The notes under the pieces were generated by a model, which made no database searches, was not told where the DNA came from, and saw only the letters and a list, made by a program, of their open reading frames with translations. The translations under genes and the position numbers were made by a program. 64,000 nt of DNA from CALINF01 sp039980455. GTDB lineage: Bacteria > Pseudomonadota > Gammaproteobacteria > Pseudomonadales > Halieaceae. The DNA is taken from assembly GCA_039980455.1 (NCBI GenBank), contig JBDXCG010000003.1, positions 620,001 through 684,000 of the forward strand. The letters are read 5' to 3'. This document shows, piece after piece, positions 24,111-33,588 of the stretch; positions within the stretch are counted from its first letter, which is position 1, and every line of letters begins with the position of its first letter.

Positions 24111-25583
24111 CTATTTCAGGAGGGAGCCCAAAATTCCGCGAAACAGCTTTCGCCCCAGCGTGCTACCGGCAGCGGAACCCAGACTGCGCGCCATGCTCTT
24201 GATAAACGCCTCACTGTTGCTTTGACGGGATCTGGAGGCAGGCTTTTTGCCAGTGCTTTTGAGTTCCCTTTCGGCAAGTGCTGCTTCCTCCTGCTGCTTT
24301 AGTTTGGCAGCAGTGCGTTCCAGTAATATCTCATGCGCAGACCGCGGATCCTGCGCTTTTGCGTACAGGCGCATATTCGGGTCTCTGTCTCTCACCAGCT
24401 GACGCTCGGCCATCGTAGCCTTACCCATTCGCGACTGGGGAGGGCGGACGAGTGTTCTCTGAACGATTGATGGAATCCCTTTTTCCTGCAATGTTGATAC
24501 CAGCGCCTCGCCAACGCCCAATTCGCTGATGGCTGCAACCGTATCCAGGTCAGGGTTAGCACGAAACGATTGTGCGGCGACCTTAACGGCCTTCTGCTCT
24601 TTGGGTGTGTAAGCACGCAGGGCGTGCTGGATGCGATTGCCTAATTGTCCCAGCACCGAATCAGGAATATCGGAGGGACTCTGACTAATAAAGTACACGC
24701 CCACCCCTTTGGAGCGAATTAGTCTGACAACCTGCTCGATCTTTTCCAGTAAGGCCTTGGGGGCATCTCGAAATAGAAGGTGGGCTTCGTCGAAGAAAAA
24801 GACGAGAACAGGCTTATCGGGGTCGCCAAGTTCAGGTAAGTTTTCGAACATCTCCGACAGTAACCACAGCAGGAAGGTTGAATAAACTCTTGGGCTGCGA
24901 ATGAGCGTGTCGGCAGCCAAAATGTTGATCACGCCTCTGCCGTCACGTTCGGTTTGCATGAAATCTTCTAACTGCAACGCGGGTTCACCAAAGAAATGTT
25001 TACCCCCCTCACGCTCTAACATCAGCAGACGCCTCAAAATGGCGTTGATAGAAGCCTTGGAAATACCAAACCCTGTCCCGAGCTGTTTCGAATTATTACC
25101 CAGGTATTCCAGTGTGGTGCGCAGATCCGCCAGATCGACCAGTAGCATGCCCTCATCGTCAGCGAACTGGAATACCAGCGTAATCACGCTCTCTTGTGTC
25201 TCATTCAGATCAAGCATGCGTGAGATCATCTGTGGCCCCATCTCCGAGATCGTGGAGCGTACCGGCGTTCCTTTCTTGCCAAAAAGATCCCAGAAAGACA
25301 CTGGATAAGCGCGTTGACTGTAATTGCTTATGCCGATTTTCTGCACCCGCTCGTCGACTTTGGGGTGGGGTTTGCCTGGCTGACTCATGCCAGAGATATC
25401 ACCCTTAATGTCGGCCATGAAGACGGGAACACCGATATCGGAAAATCCCTCGGCCAGGCACTGCAATGTAACCGTCTTACCTGTGCCGGTAGCACCTGCT
25501 ATGAGACCGTGTCGATTGGCGTAGCGAGTGTTGAGGAAAACCTGGCCGGCTGAGCTGCCGCCAATGAGAATGTTGTTGTCCAT
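24111..25583 (-). CDS. HerA/VirB4-like ATPase of the DUF853 (YjgR) family
   Basis: A 490-residue P-loop ATPase. Walker A is GATGTGKT, followed by VFMADIKGDISGMSQPG. Walker B is VFFFDEAHLLF, with a sensor/Arg region in YFISQSPSDIPDSVLGQLGNRIQHALRAYTP. It closes with a basic C-terminal tail. DUF853 proteins resemble DNA-translocating HerA ATPases, but the substrate is not established. It stands alone here; no NurA nuclease is adjacent. Confidence 0.9.
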   Translation of the reverse strand: MDNNILIGGSSAGQVFLNTRYANRHGLIAGATGTGKTVTLQCLAEGFSDIGVPVFMADIKGDISGMSQPGKPHPKVDERVQKIGISNYSQRAYPVSFWDLFGKKGTPVRSTISEMGPQMISRMLDLNETQESVITLVFQFADDEGMLLVDLADLRTTLEYLGNNSKQLGTGFGISKASINAILRRLLMLEREGGKHFFGEPALQLEDFMQTERDGRGVINILAADTLIRSPRVYSTFLLWLLSEMFENLPELGDPDKPVLVFFFDEAHLLFRDAPKALLEKIEQVVRLIRSKGVGVYFISQSPSDIPDSVLGQLGNRIQHALRAYTPKEQKAVKVAAQSFRANPDLDTVAAISELGVGEALVSTLQEKGIPSIVQRTLVRPPQSRMGKATMAERQLVRDRDPNMRLYAKAQDPRSAHEILLERTAAKLKQQEEAALAERELKSTGKKPASRSRQSNSEAFIKSMARSLGSAAGSTLGRKLFRGILGSLLK

Positions 25584-25719
25584 AGAAAATCTTGCTCGTG
25601 TCGATGAATAGAATTCAAGGCGTATAGAGTAGGGCCTTATCGACTTGCTGACCAGCGTTCGCAGCTAGGTTATGCTTAAGGCCTCAAGTTCTGTGTCAAT
25701 ATCAAAGGAAGAGTCCGCT

Positions 25720-26649
25720 ATGAATCCAGAGTCATCCTCCCCTGAACGGCAGGTAAGTGTTAACGGCAATAACCAGCAGATCGATCAACGTATCTTTGAC
25801 CTGTATGACGAGTATTGCCACGGTGAAATGGACCGTCGTGAGTTCCTGCGACGCGCCTCTGTCATTACTGTCGCAGGCGTATCTGCGTTATCCATGGCAC
25901 AGGCCCTGTTGCCGCGCTATGCAGATGCAGCGATAGTGTCATTCAACGATGATCGAATCAAAGCGCAGTATGTAGAGTATCCCTCACCGGGTGGTAATTC
26001 GGGCGAAATGCGCGGCTATTTGGTGCAACCAGCAGGAGAGGGTCCTTGGCCCGCCGTTTTAGTGGTGCATGAGAATCGCGGATTGAATCCCTATGTCGAA
26101 GATGTGGCTCGCCGCTGCGCGCTTGAAGGTTTTATTGCGCTCGCGCCCGACGGTCTCTACCCCGCTGGAGGCTATCCCGGCAACGACGATGAAGGGCGCA
26201 CGCTACAACGTGGACTGGATCAGGCCAAGCTGAAACTGGACATGCTCAATAGCGCGCAGTATCTAAAGAACCTCGATGAAAGTACGGGAGCTTTAGGTGC
26301 TACCGGATTCTGTTGGGGTGGTGGAGTCGTGAACTTCTTGGCAGTGAACATGGGGGAGGATATTCGAGCAGTCGTGCCTTACTACGGCGCCTCGGTGCCA
26401 GCTGAGGATGTTTCTTCTATCAGCGCCGCCGTGATGGTGCAGTCCGCCGAGCAGGACCCGCGCATTAACGCGCTGTGGCCCGACTTTGAGGCGGCCTTGA
26501 AAGCCAACGATGTTGAGTATCAGCGCTTTCTCTACCCAGACACACAGCACGGGTTTCACAATAACTCGACGCCGCGCTATAACGAAGCAGCCGCGGAACT
26601 ATCCTGGCAGCGAACGCTGGCGTTTTTCCAAGAACGACTGACAAGCTGA
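25720..26649 (+). CDS. Tat-exported dienelactone hydrolase family protein
   Basis: A 309-residue alpha/beta-hydrolase. A twin-arginine signal (DRREFLRRASVITVAG) at about residues 39-54 indicates folded export to the periplasm. The nucleophile is a Cys in ATGFCWGGGVVN, the acid probably in SAEQDPRIN, and the His in DTQHGFHNNS, the classical Cys-Asp-His triad of dienelactone hydrolases. Substrates are probably lactones or esters. The start is set at 25720 by the GGAAGAG site. The unusually long region before the Tat motif is notable. It is divergent from the DUF853 ATPase gene. Confidence 0.88.
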   Translation: MNPESSSPERQVSVNGNNQQIDQRIFDLYDEYCHGEMDRREFLRRASVITVAGVSALSMAQALLPRYADAAIVSFNDDRIKAQYVEYPSPGGNSGEMRGYLVQPAGEGPWPAVLVVHENRGLNPYVEDVARRCALEGFIALAPDGLYPAGGYPGNDDEGRTLQRGLDQAKLKLDMLNSAQYLKNLDESTGALGATGFCWGGGVVNFLAVNMGEDIRAVVPYYGASVPAEDVSSISAAVMVQSAEQDPRINALWPDFEAALKANDVEYQRFLYPDTQHGFHNNSTPRYNEAAAELSWQRTLAFFQERLTS

Positions 26650-26683
26650 GCTGTGATGAATATCTTGGTTGAGGAACGCTAGA

Positions 26684-27589
26684 ATGCGGTGGAAGAGCGG
26701 CAGACGAAGCAGCAATGTAGATGATAGACGCGGAGATTCGACGGGCTACAGCAGCGCCGGCGCCGCACCTGCGCTACTGCGGTTTCTGCCAGCGCTGATT
26801 CGTACCAAGATCGGTCGTACGTTTTTGATTGTAGGTGTGGTGGTAGTGTTTGGTAGCCGACTCTTGGGTATCGATCTACTGCCATTGCTGCTGGGTGGAT
26901 CGGTGGCCACTGCGCCTGCACAGTACACCCCCACAGAGCAGGATCAGCAACTGGCGGATTTTACGGCCGTTATTCTTGCTGACACAGAAGACACGTGGAA
27001 TACGATCTTCGCTGAGCAGGGGCTGAGATATGTAGAGCCAACTCTGGTGCTGTTTTCGGGGCGCGTTAATTCGGCGTGCGGTCAGGCGTCGTCTGCTGTG
27101 GGACCATTTTATTGCCCGGGTGATCAGCAGTTGTATATCGACTTGAGCTTTTTTTCGGATCTCGCTAATCGTCACGGCGCTCCTGGTGATTTTGCGCAGG
27201 CCTATGTTGTTGCTCATGAGATCGGGCATCACGTACAAACTCTGCTAGGGATCAGTCAGAAAGTGCGCGCTGCGGGTCAAGGACGTAGTGAAGCCGAGGT
27301 GAATGCGCTATCCGTGCGGCAGGAGTTGCAGGCAGATTGCTTCGCCGGGTTGTGGGGGTATGCAGCCAAGGTCGATAGAGACCTGTTAGACGAGGGTGAT
27401 CTAGAGGAGGCGTTGCAAGCAGCCTCTGCTATTGGCGATGATCGACTTCAGAAGGAGGCGGGGAGGCGCGTTGTGCCAGACAGCTTTACTCATGGCACAT
27501 CACAGCAGCGCGTTGCGTGGTTCAAGCGGGGCTTTGAGTCCGGCGATTTTGCCGCCTGTGACACCTTTGCCGTTGGCGCAGTCAGGTAA
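26684..27589 (+). CDS. YpfJ-like neutral zinc metallopeptidase
   Basis: A 301-residue protein with a short cytoplasmic N terminus (MRWKSGRRSSNVDDRRGD), one transmembrane segment and an extracytoplasmic zinc peptidase domain with HEIGHH at residues 178-183. The later Glu in VRQELQADCFAGLWG is the probable third ligand, and FSGRVNSACGQASSAVGPFYC is the family disulfide region. The start at 26684 follows GAGGAA. The physiological substrate of this family is unknown. Confidence 0.92.
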   Translation: MRWKSGRRSSNVDDRRGDSTGYSSAGAAPALLRFLPALIRTKIGRTFLIVGVVVVFGSRLLGIDLLPLLLGGSVATAPAQYTPTEQDQQLADFTAVILADTEDTWNTIFAEQGLRYVEPTLVLFSGRVNSACGQASSAVGPFYCPGDQQLYIDLSFFSDLANRHGAPGDFAQAYVVAHEIGHHVQTLLGISQKVRAAGQGRSEAEVNALSVRQELQADCFAGLWGYAAKVDRDLLDEGDLEEALQAASAIGDDRLQKEAGRRVVPDSFTHGTSQQRVAWFKRGFESGDFAACDTFAVGAVR

Positions 27590-27655
27590 GTTAAGCGGCG
27601 TGATCAGCGGTAGAAGGTTCCCCAACTGATCACCCGCCGTGTCGCGCCTTAGGCT

Positions 27656-29389
27656 CTAGGAGCGAGCCTTCGGTTTTGTCTTGGGTTTTACCTTGGGTTT
27701 TACCTTGGGAGAGACACGGGCCTTTAGTTTGGGCTTTGCAGTTGCTTTGGTCTTGGGTTTAGCCTTTGGCTTTGCTTTAGCCTTTGCTTTGGGCTTCGCT
27801 TTGCTTTTGGCAGGCTTAGCTGCAGCTGCTTTCACCTTGGCTTTTGGCTTGGTTTTTTTCTTTACCGCTGCTTTGGGTTTCTTACTGGATTTGGCTGGCG
27901 ACTTAGCCTTAGCCACTGCTGCGCCTTTTGCCTTGGCTTTTGCTGGCGTTTTGCGTTTTGGTGCGCCTACTTTCTGTCTCGTTTTAGCTCGCAGTCCTGC
28001 AACTTCCTCAAGTTCCTGCAAAGCATCTTCCAGATAATCGATGAAGCGCTGTATTTGTGGCAAAGAGCGTCTGCAGGCGATGATCCCGAAGTCTATTTTG
28101 TCGGCATAAGTGACTAGCGTTATGTTCATTGAGAAACCGTCGAACACAATTGATGCAGGGTATATGCCGTCAAGGCGCGCGCCGTTCCAATACAAGGTTT
28201 CGCGTGGACCGGGTACGTTTGATATCACCGTACTGACAGCGGGGTACTTGTCTGCAAGCCCTAGTACGTTGGTGAGAATCGCAGGCATCTGAGTAAGCTG
28301 CATGAAGATATTAGCCTCGCGAGAACTCAGGCTCGCTATCAGCTCTTTACCGGCAGACATGGAGCGCTGAATAGTGCGCAGCCGGGTTTCCGGGTCGCCT
28401 ATGTTGGTTGCTAAGTCTGCCGTAATGAAACCTACCGCGTTAGCAGATTCCAGATCACCTTCAGAGCGCAGCGATACTGGAGCCATAGCTTTCAGTGAGT
28501 CTCTAGGTAACTCATCACGAGATCGCAGGTAGCGGATAAGTGCGCCTGAACACATAGCCAGCACAATATCGTTGAAGGTACCGTCCAGCGCTTTACACAC
28601 AGCTTTCACACGCGCGAAGTCCCAAGACTGGGCCACAAAACGTCTTGCTCCCGACACGCGGGTATTGATCGAAGTTTTGGGGACGTTGTGCCAGGGTACT
28701 GCGAGATTACCGCTGCGTCCGAAAAAGGCCCCGCCAAATCGGCGCATTGCGCCCAGAATATTGGCGGTCGAATCGTATTGTTGTTTCAGTGCTTCGGCTA
28801 CCGCTTTGAGTTCCCGCTCTTTGGGCTGTCTGACCGGTCGAGGTATTCCACCGTAGCGCGCTTCCTTATAGGTGTTGTAGGCCTCCAGAGAATAGGGCGA
28901 GTACTCGATGCGTTCATCGGGGTCGCGCGAGCACATGCCCTCAGTAATGTGCATAGCGCCGACACCATCAATGGCGGCATGATGAATCTTGTTATATACA
29001 GCAAACTGTCGGTTCTGCAGACCTTCAATTAAGTGCAGTTCCCACAGAGGCCTGTTTCTATCTAGCAATGTGCCATGAAGCCTTGAGGCCAGCGCAAACA
29101 GCTCGCGATAGCGACCTGGTTTGGGTAGCGCGGAATGCCTGACGTGGTATTCCATATCGATATTTTGATCGGTCTCCCAGAACATACCGCTGGGGCGAGT
29201 CACAAGATACTCTCCAAACGGCTTGCGAAAATCTTGTGCATTACTGAGAACATCGCCTAGATAGTTCATGAACTCGTGCTCATCAACCCCGTCTGGAAGC
29301 GTGAACAAATTGATGCCACCCACATGCATCGGTGTTTCGCGTTTTTCCGCAAGCAGAAAGCCCGCATCTGCCAGATCAACTCTTCGCAT
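27656..29389 (-). CDS. Wax ester synthase/diacylglycerol acyltransferase with histone-H1-like C-terminal tail
   Basis: A 577-residue WS/DGAT acyltransferase that esterifies acyl-CoA to fatty alcohols or diacylglycerol, producing storage lipid at the inner membrane. The catalytic HHxxxDG motif is at residues 136-142 (HHAAIDG), and a second conserved stretch around VISNVPGPRETLYWNGARL is typical. The catalytic part ends near residue 465. The last about 110 residues are an almost pure Lys-Ala-Pro tail with repeated KPKAK units, not part of the usual enzyme (about 450-480 residues). The tail could bind nucleic acid, polyphosphate or the lipid-body surface. Confidence 0.93.
   Translation of the reverse strand: MRRVDLADAGFLLAEKRETPMHVGGINLFTLPDGVDEHEFMNYLGDVLSNAQDFRKPFGEYLVTRPSGMFWETDQNIDMEYHVRHSALPKPGRYRELFALASRLHGTLLDRNRPLWELHLIEGLQNRQFAVYNKIHHAAIDGVGAMHITEGMCSRDPDERIEYSPYSLEAYNTYKEARYGGIPRPVRQPKERELKAVAEALKQQYDSTANILGAMRRFGGAFFGRSGNLAVPWHNVPKTSINTRVSGARRFVAQSWDFARVKAVCKALDGTFNDIVLAMCSGALIRYLRSRDELPRDSLKAMAPVSLRSEGDLESANAVGFITADLATNIGDPETRLRTIQRSMSAGKELIASLSSREANIFMQLTQMPAILTNVLGLADKYPAVSTVISNVPGPRETLYWNGARLDGIYPASIVFDGFSMNITLVTYADKIDFGIIACRRSLPQIQRFIDYLEDALQELEEVAGLRAKTRQKVGAPKRKTPAKAKAKGAAVAKAKSPAKSSKKPKAAVKKKTKPKAKVKAAAAKPAKSKAKPKAKAKAKPKAKPKTKATAKPKLKARVSPKVKPKVKPKTKPKARS
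27659..27994 (-). repeat. Lys-Ala-Pro repeat region encoding the WS/DGAT tail
   Basis: Low-complexity coding repeat of AAGCC/AAAGC-type units at the 3' end of the acyltransferase gene, encoding roughly residues 466-577. On the plus strand it appears as repeated GGCTTTGG/TTGGGTTT units. Such repeats are prone to length variation by slippage. Confidence 0.85.
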
Positions 29390-29549
29390 AATATTTCCCG
29401 ACTTTACCGTGTTGGGCGTGAATTAGTTTGTCACGCATTGTCATTTGCCAGACTCTGTATCGCGTTGGCACTCGTACACTCTTTATAGACAGAAACGGCC
29501 GATTTTGAAAGGCTTGGCAGTATTTACTCGTCCGATTATTGCCATCGCA

Positions 29550-30719
29550 TCAGAGCGGATCGCGGTGCCACAGGAGCGCGATAACCATTGCAGACATAGG
29601 AACCAGACAGAGTAACAGTAGTTGCTGCCAGCTAATCAGGCTGAGGGCCCAGCCAGCTGATAGCGAGGCGATGGCTTGAGTGCCAAATACCACGGTGTCA
29701 TTCATAGCCTGCGCGCGAAACTGCTCTCCCTCCTTGTAGGCTGTGGGCAGGAGCGCAGTTCCTGCAACGAATAGAAAGTTCCAGCCGATCCCAAGTATCA
29801 CCAACTGACCCCAAAAACCCATCACCGAGGAATCCACAAGACCGATTCCAATCATCAGGCCATAGCAGGCCAGTCCAGCCAGCATGAGGCCTCGAATAGC
29901 TAAGAATCGAAAGAGTAAAGCTGTTAGTAGCGAAGGCAGAAACATGGCAGCTATATGAGACTGAATAACAAACTTGGTGTCGGCCATACTATGACCGTGA
30001 TGCATATGCATGCTTACAGGTGTTGCTGTCATGACGAATGACATCACGACAAAAGCGACCGCACCGCTGGCGATTGCTAATATTAAAGAGCGGTTGTGCA
30101 GCATCTTAAGTAATGGTCTGGCTGTAGTGCTGTGTGTTTCGGATCGGTTGAGTGGCGCCGGGCGATAGAAAAGTATTAGTAGTACGGAGCCAATTAGGAA
30201 ACAGCCCGCACCCAGCCAGAAAGAACCGCGATACTCGATGTTGGATAAATTTTGGCCCAGTAATGCCATTTCGGGACCCAGGAATGCGGCAATAATGCCT
30301 GAGCACATAACGATTGAGGCAGCGGTTGGGCCTTGCTCCAGAGCAACGCTTTCCATGGCGGCAAATCGCATCTGCTGTATAGATGCGTTAGTTATTCCAA
30401 GTAAGAAGGATGCTGAGCACAGTAATTCAAAACTGCCAAGCACGAGTGCTTGCCCCGCTAGGAGGCACCCTAGGACACCAATTGTATTGAATACAATGAA
30501 TGTCGGCTTCCGTCCCAGGCGCGCCATCGCACGTGTAGCGGGTAATACCCCACAAGCTGTACCTATCACCATCAGTGCTATAGGCAATGTTGCCCATTTA
30601 GGAGCTGGCGCCATGCTGGCTCCAATGATGCTCCCTATTAGCATCATCAACGGGAAGGCGCTAGCTGACACTGCATTGGCGAGCGCCAGCAGCCATACAG
30701 TACGAAATGAAGTCCACAT
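29550..30719 (-). CDS. MFS transporter
   Basis: A 389-residue twelve-helix permease of the major facilitator superfamily. The loop 2-3 motif is ARLGRKPTF. A His-rich loop (MHMHHGHS) lies between helices 6 and 7, near TPVSMHMHHGHSMADTK. The substrate is unknown; the His-rich loop may be metal-linked or fortuitous. It is upstream of the acyltransferase gene on the same strand but separated by about 160 bp without clear signals. Confidence 0.88.
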   Translation of the reverse strand: MWTSFRTVWLLALANAVSASAFPLMMLIGSIIGASMAPAPKWATLPIALMVIGTACGVLPATRAMARLGRKPTFIVFNTIGVLGCLLAGQALVLGSFELLCSASFLLGITNASIQQMRFAAMESVALEQGPTAASIVMCSGIIAAFLGPEMALLGQNLSNIEYRGSFWLGAGCFLIGSVLLILFYRPAPLNRSETHSTTARPLLKMLHNRSLILAIASGAVAFVVMSFVMTATPVSMHMHHGHSMADTKFVIQSHIAAMFLPSLLTALLFRFLAIRGLMLAGLACYGLMIGIGLVDSSVMGFWGQLVILGIGWNFLFVAGTALLPTAYKEGEQFRAQAMNDTVVFGTQAIASLSAGWALSLISWQQLLLLCLVPMSAMVIALLWHRDPL

Positions 30720-30859
30720 TGGCGTAGCGTAACGGATTTAACGCATGACGTACCGGAGTTTTCTTTTTACACTGATACTCCACTAGCGCGCAGGGGCGCA
30801 GTTTTATCTGGGTAGTCATACCACGATAGAAGAGCACATAGTCAAACAGGGGAATATGA

Positions 30860-32257
30860 ATGAAGCGCATGGTAGCTGTTTTAGCCGCGACACTGGGTGT
30901 CTCCGGAGTCCTAGCTAACGAACCTATACGATCTGAGCATGCCCAAAAAACATTAGAGATATATCGCACGATCGTTGAAGTGGATACATCAAAAGCCATG
31001 GGCAACACGCCCAAGGTGGCACGTTATCTTGCCGACGAGTTGATAGGGGCTGGTTTTGCCAAGGAAGATATTGAGATTGTTCGCAAGGACACCTTCGCAG
31101 GATTGATCGCGCGCTATCGAGGCGATGGCAGTTCGTCAAAGAAGCCCATCTTGCTATTGGGACATCTGGATGTAGTTGAAGCCCTCGCCGCGGATTGGGA
31201 GCGACCGCCGTTTGAGCTCACGCAAGACGAGGTAAACTTTTACGCGCGCGGTACGATCGATAATAAGTTTGGCGTTGCGCAACTCACATCGACGTTCATA
31301 CGGTTAAAGAAAGCGGGATGGAAGCCCAACAGAGATCTGATCTTGGTGTTTTCGGGCGACGAAGAGAGCGGAATGACCACGACCAAGCTGCTAGCGTATG
31401 AGCGACCCGATCTGGCGGAGGCTGAATTTGCCTTGAACTCAGATGCAGGTGGCGGTGAGCTAGACTCAAATGGCAAGGCGATTGTCTATGGAATACAGGC
31501 CGCCGAGAAGACTTATGCTACGTGGGAAATCACCGTTCGAAATCCGGGTGGGCATAGTTCAAGACCTCGCGAAGATAACGCTATCTATGACCTGGCTGAA
31601 GCCATCAAAAAAATTCAAGCATTCAAGTTCCCCGTTCAGTGGAGCGAGATGACGCTTGCCTATTTTCAGGAAACGGGTGAGCAACTTGGCGGAGAGCTAG
31701 GTGATGCAATGATTGCGTTCGCATACGACCCGCGCGATGAAGTGGCGGCGGCAAGATTGGCGAAAGAGTCCTCCTATATTGGTACTACCCGTACGACCTG
31801 TGTGGTAACCATGCTCAAGGCAGGCCACGCCGAAAATGCCTTGCCGCAGTCAGCCACTGCAACCGTTAACTGTCGTATTTTCCCGGGCACAAGTGTCGCA
31901 GATGTACAGGGCACACTGGCAGAGGTTGTTGCCAATGAAGATGTCGAGTTCGAACTCTTAGGTGAACCCACCGAGAGTCCGGTGTCGGAGCTGCGCAGTG
32001 ACGTGGTGGCGGCGGTAGAGAAAGCGGTTCATGCACGCTACCCAGATGTAAAGCTCATCGCTTACATGGAGTCCGGAGGTACCGACGGCATGCACTTTCG
32101 CAACGCAGGTATTCCTACCTGGGCTGTGAGCGGTGTATTTATGAACCCGGATGAGATGTATGCGCACGGTTTGAATGAGCGCGTGCCGATTAAGGCATTT
32201 TATGATGGGTTGGATCACTGGACGATTATTCTGAAGACGTTGGCAAGCAATAAATAG
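30860..32257 (+). CDS. Secreted M20-family metallopeptidase
   Basis: A 465-residue dizinc peptidase exported by an N-terminal signal (MKRMVAVLAATLGVSGVLA). Zinc-site motifs are GHLDVV, the bridging Asp in GTIDNKFG, the catalytic Glu in SGDEESG, and a late His/Glu region (ESGGTDGMHFRNAGIP, then HGLNERV). The dimerisation domain contains the NPGGHSSRP motif. It probably cleaves dipeptides or N-acyl amino acids in the periplasm. AGGGGAA lies just before the start. It is divergent from the MFS gene. Confidence 0.92.
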   Translation: MKRMVAVLAATLGVSGVLANEPIRSEHAQKTLEIYRTIVEVDTSKAMGNTPKVARYLADELIGAGFAKEDIEIVRKDTFAGLIARYRGDGSSSKKPILLLGHLDVVEALAADWERPPFELTQDEVNFYARGTIDNKFGVAQLTSTFIRLKKAGWKPNRDLILVFSGDEESGMTTTKLLAYERPDLAEAEFALNSDAGGGELDSNGKAIVYGIQAAEKTYATWEITVRNPGGHSSRPREDNAIYDLAEAIKKIQAFKFPVQWSEMTLAYFQETGEQLGGELGDAMIAFAYDPRDEVAAARLAKESSYIGTTRTTCVVTMLKAGHAENALPQSATATVNCRIFPGTSVADVQGTLAEVVANEDVEFELLGEPTESPVSELRSDVVAAVEKAVHARYPDVKLIAYMESGGTDGMHFRNAGIPTWAVSGVFMNPDEMYAHGLNERVPIKAFYDGLDHWTIILKTLASNK

Positions 32258-32272
32258 TCAACGCATCGCGAG

Positions 32273-32338
32273 CCGGCTCCAGCTAGAGCTAAATCTGAAG
32301 CTAGAGTTAGAGCCGAGTGAACTTTAAAATCGTTTTTT
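32273..32338 (+). other. Imperfect repeats and weak dyad after the M20 peptidase gene
   Basis: GCTAGAG and GAGCTAAATCTGAAGC-like units are repeated, flanked by GGCTC/GAGCC, and followed by TTTAAAATCGTTTTTTAAA. This may serve as the peptidase terminator. The structure is irregular and I cannot assign it firmly. Confidence 0.25.
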
Positions 32339-32474
32339 AAACACCGAAGCAGATCCCCGATAAGGAACCTGTCGCCTTTTCAATCACGATGAAAAGTAGA
32401 CAGATGGTTGTGCTGCCCAGCGCCGGCGATGATGGATGTGTCTTTCATCAGCTGGCCTTAGCCGGGAGCACACC

Positions 32475-32708
32475 ATGATTCTGACCCTACCAACCCACAT
32501 TCGTGCGAGACAGGCAGAGTACCGGAGTATTGGTCGGTTACTGCAGAAGCAACAGCGGCCAGGAGCGCTCGACCTTCGCAGACGCGCTGATCGCGTCATC
32601 GGACTGGGCGTTACCATAGTGGCTGTTGCTGCGCTCGGTAGCGTATTGCAGGAATTAATGTGGGCTGTTTTGGCTGGCGGGTCTGTCATCGCCCTAGGCG
32701 TTCGTTAA
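32475..32708 (+). CDS. Small membrane protein, unknown function
   Basis: A 77-residue protein with a basic N-terminal half (HIRARQAEYRSIGRLLQKQQRP, in which an Arg-rich helix is likely) and two hydrophobic segments at the C terminus (IGLGVTIVAVAALGSVL and MWAVLAGGSVIALGV). The start is set at 32475 after GGGAG; an earlier in-frame GTG has no site. Nothing links it to a known family. Confidence 0.55.
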   Translation: MILTLPTHIRARQAEYRSIGRLLQKQQRPGALDLRRRADRVIGLGVTIVAVAALGSVLQELMWAVLAGGSVIALGVR

Positions 32709-32819
32709 CGGTTTCGCAGTGGCTGACTTGACCTCACAGGGCCAACGATAGACTCTGAGCCTAAATAGTGAAGCTCAAGCCTGAACAACACAATATGAAC
32801 CAGCCTGAAAAGCGGTGTT

Positions 32820-33542
32820 ATGAATGACGTGGTGATTGCCCCCTCGCTGGTGCAGCTTTCGATTGCGCTAGTGCCAGTCGCGCTCACTCTGGTGATCATG
32901 TGGCGCTGGTCTATGGATGTAGGCAACGCACTGTATGCGCTCGGGCGCATGCTGATTCAGTTGCTACTGATCGGCTATGTGCTGGCATGGATATTCGGCG
33001 CTAGGACGGGCTGGCTAATCCTACTCGTGCTACTGATCATGGCGGTAACATCAAGCTGGATCGCATTGCGTACCGCCCCAGGCGAACGGCTACCGCTTTT
33101 CGGCGCTGCATTTACGGGTATTTTTCTGGGTGGTGGTTTTGTGTTGGCGTTGATCACCTTTGCGGTGCTGGAATTGAGTCCATGGTATCTGCCGAATTAC
33201 ATGATCCCCTTGGCGGGCATGGCGTTTGCCAATGCGATGACAGCGGTCAGCCTGGCGGTTGAGCGACTGTATGCCGAGCTCGATCACGGCGAATCCTGGC
33301 AGCGTGCTCGAACCACCGCATTTCAAGCCGCGATGATTCCCGTGGTGAATTCTCTATTTGCAGTGGGGTTGGTTTCGCTCCCGGGCATGATGACAGGGCA
33401 GATCCTCTCGGGCGTATCACCGTCAATTGCGGCGCGCTATCAAATCATGGTGATGTGTATGATCTTTGCGGCATCAGGTATAGCGACGGCTATTTTTCTG
33501 ACGCTCTGCAAGGAGAGTGAAGCCAAGGAAGCCACTCACTAG
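32820..33542 (+). CDS. fetB: FetB-like ABC transporter permease (UPF0014)
   Basis: A 240-residue membrane protein with about seven hydrophobic segments. Family motifs include PNYMIPLAGMAFANAMTAVSL and the strongly conserved VSLPGMMTGQILSGVSP near the C terminus. The E. coli homologue FetB exports iron with the ATPase FetA. No fetA-like ATPase gene lies on either side, so the permease is an orphan within this window. A partner may be encoded elsewhere. The symbol reflects family membership rather than tested iron export. Confidence 0.8.
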   Translation: MNDVVIAPSLVQLSIALVPVALTLVIMWRWSMDVGNALYALGRMLIQLLLIGYVLAWIFGARTGWLILLVLLIMAVTSSWIALRTAPGERLPLFGAAFTGIFLGGGFVLALITFAVLELSPWYLPNYMIPLAGMAFANAMTAVSLAVERLYAELDHGESWQRARTTAFQAAMIPVVNSLFAVGLVSLPGMMTGQILSGVSPSIAARYQIMVMCMIFAASGIATAIFLTLCKESEAKEATH

Positions 33543-33588
33543 TGATGAAGAAGTTATTCAGCGCAGCACGATGGCCGGCTAACAATAT

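Noticed and set aside
27681..28037. Hydrophobic plus-strand frame opposite the Lys-rich tail
   Set aside because: It arises from the antisense of AAG/GCC codons. The minus-strand frame continues the WS/DGAT enzyme without interruption.
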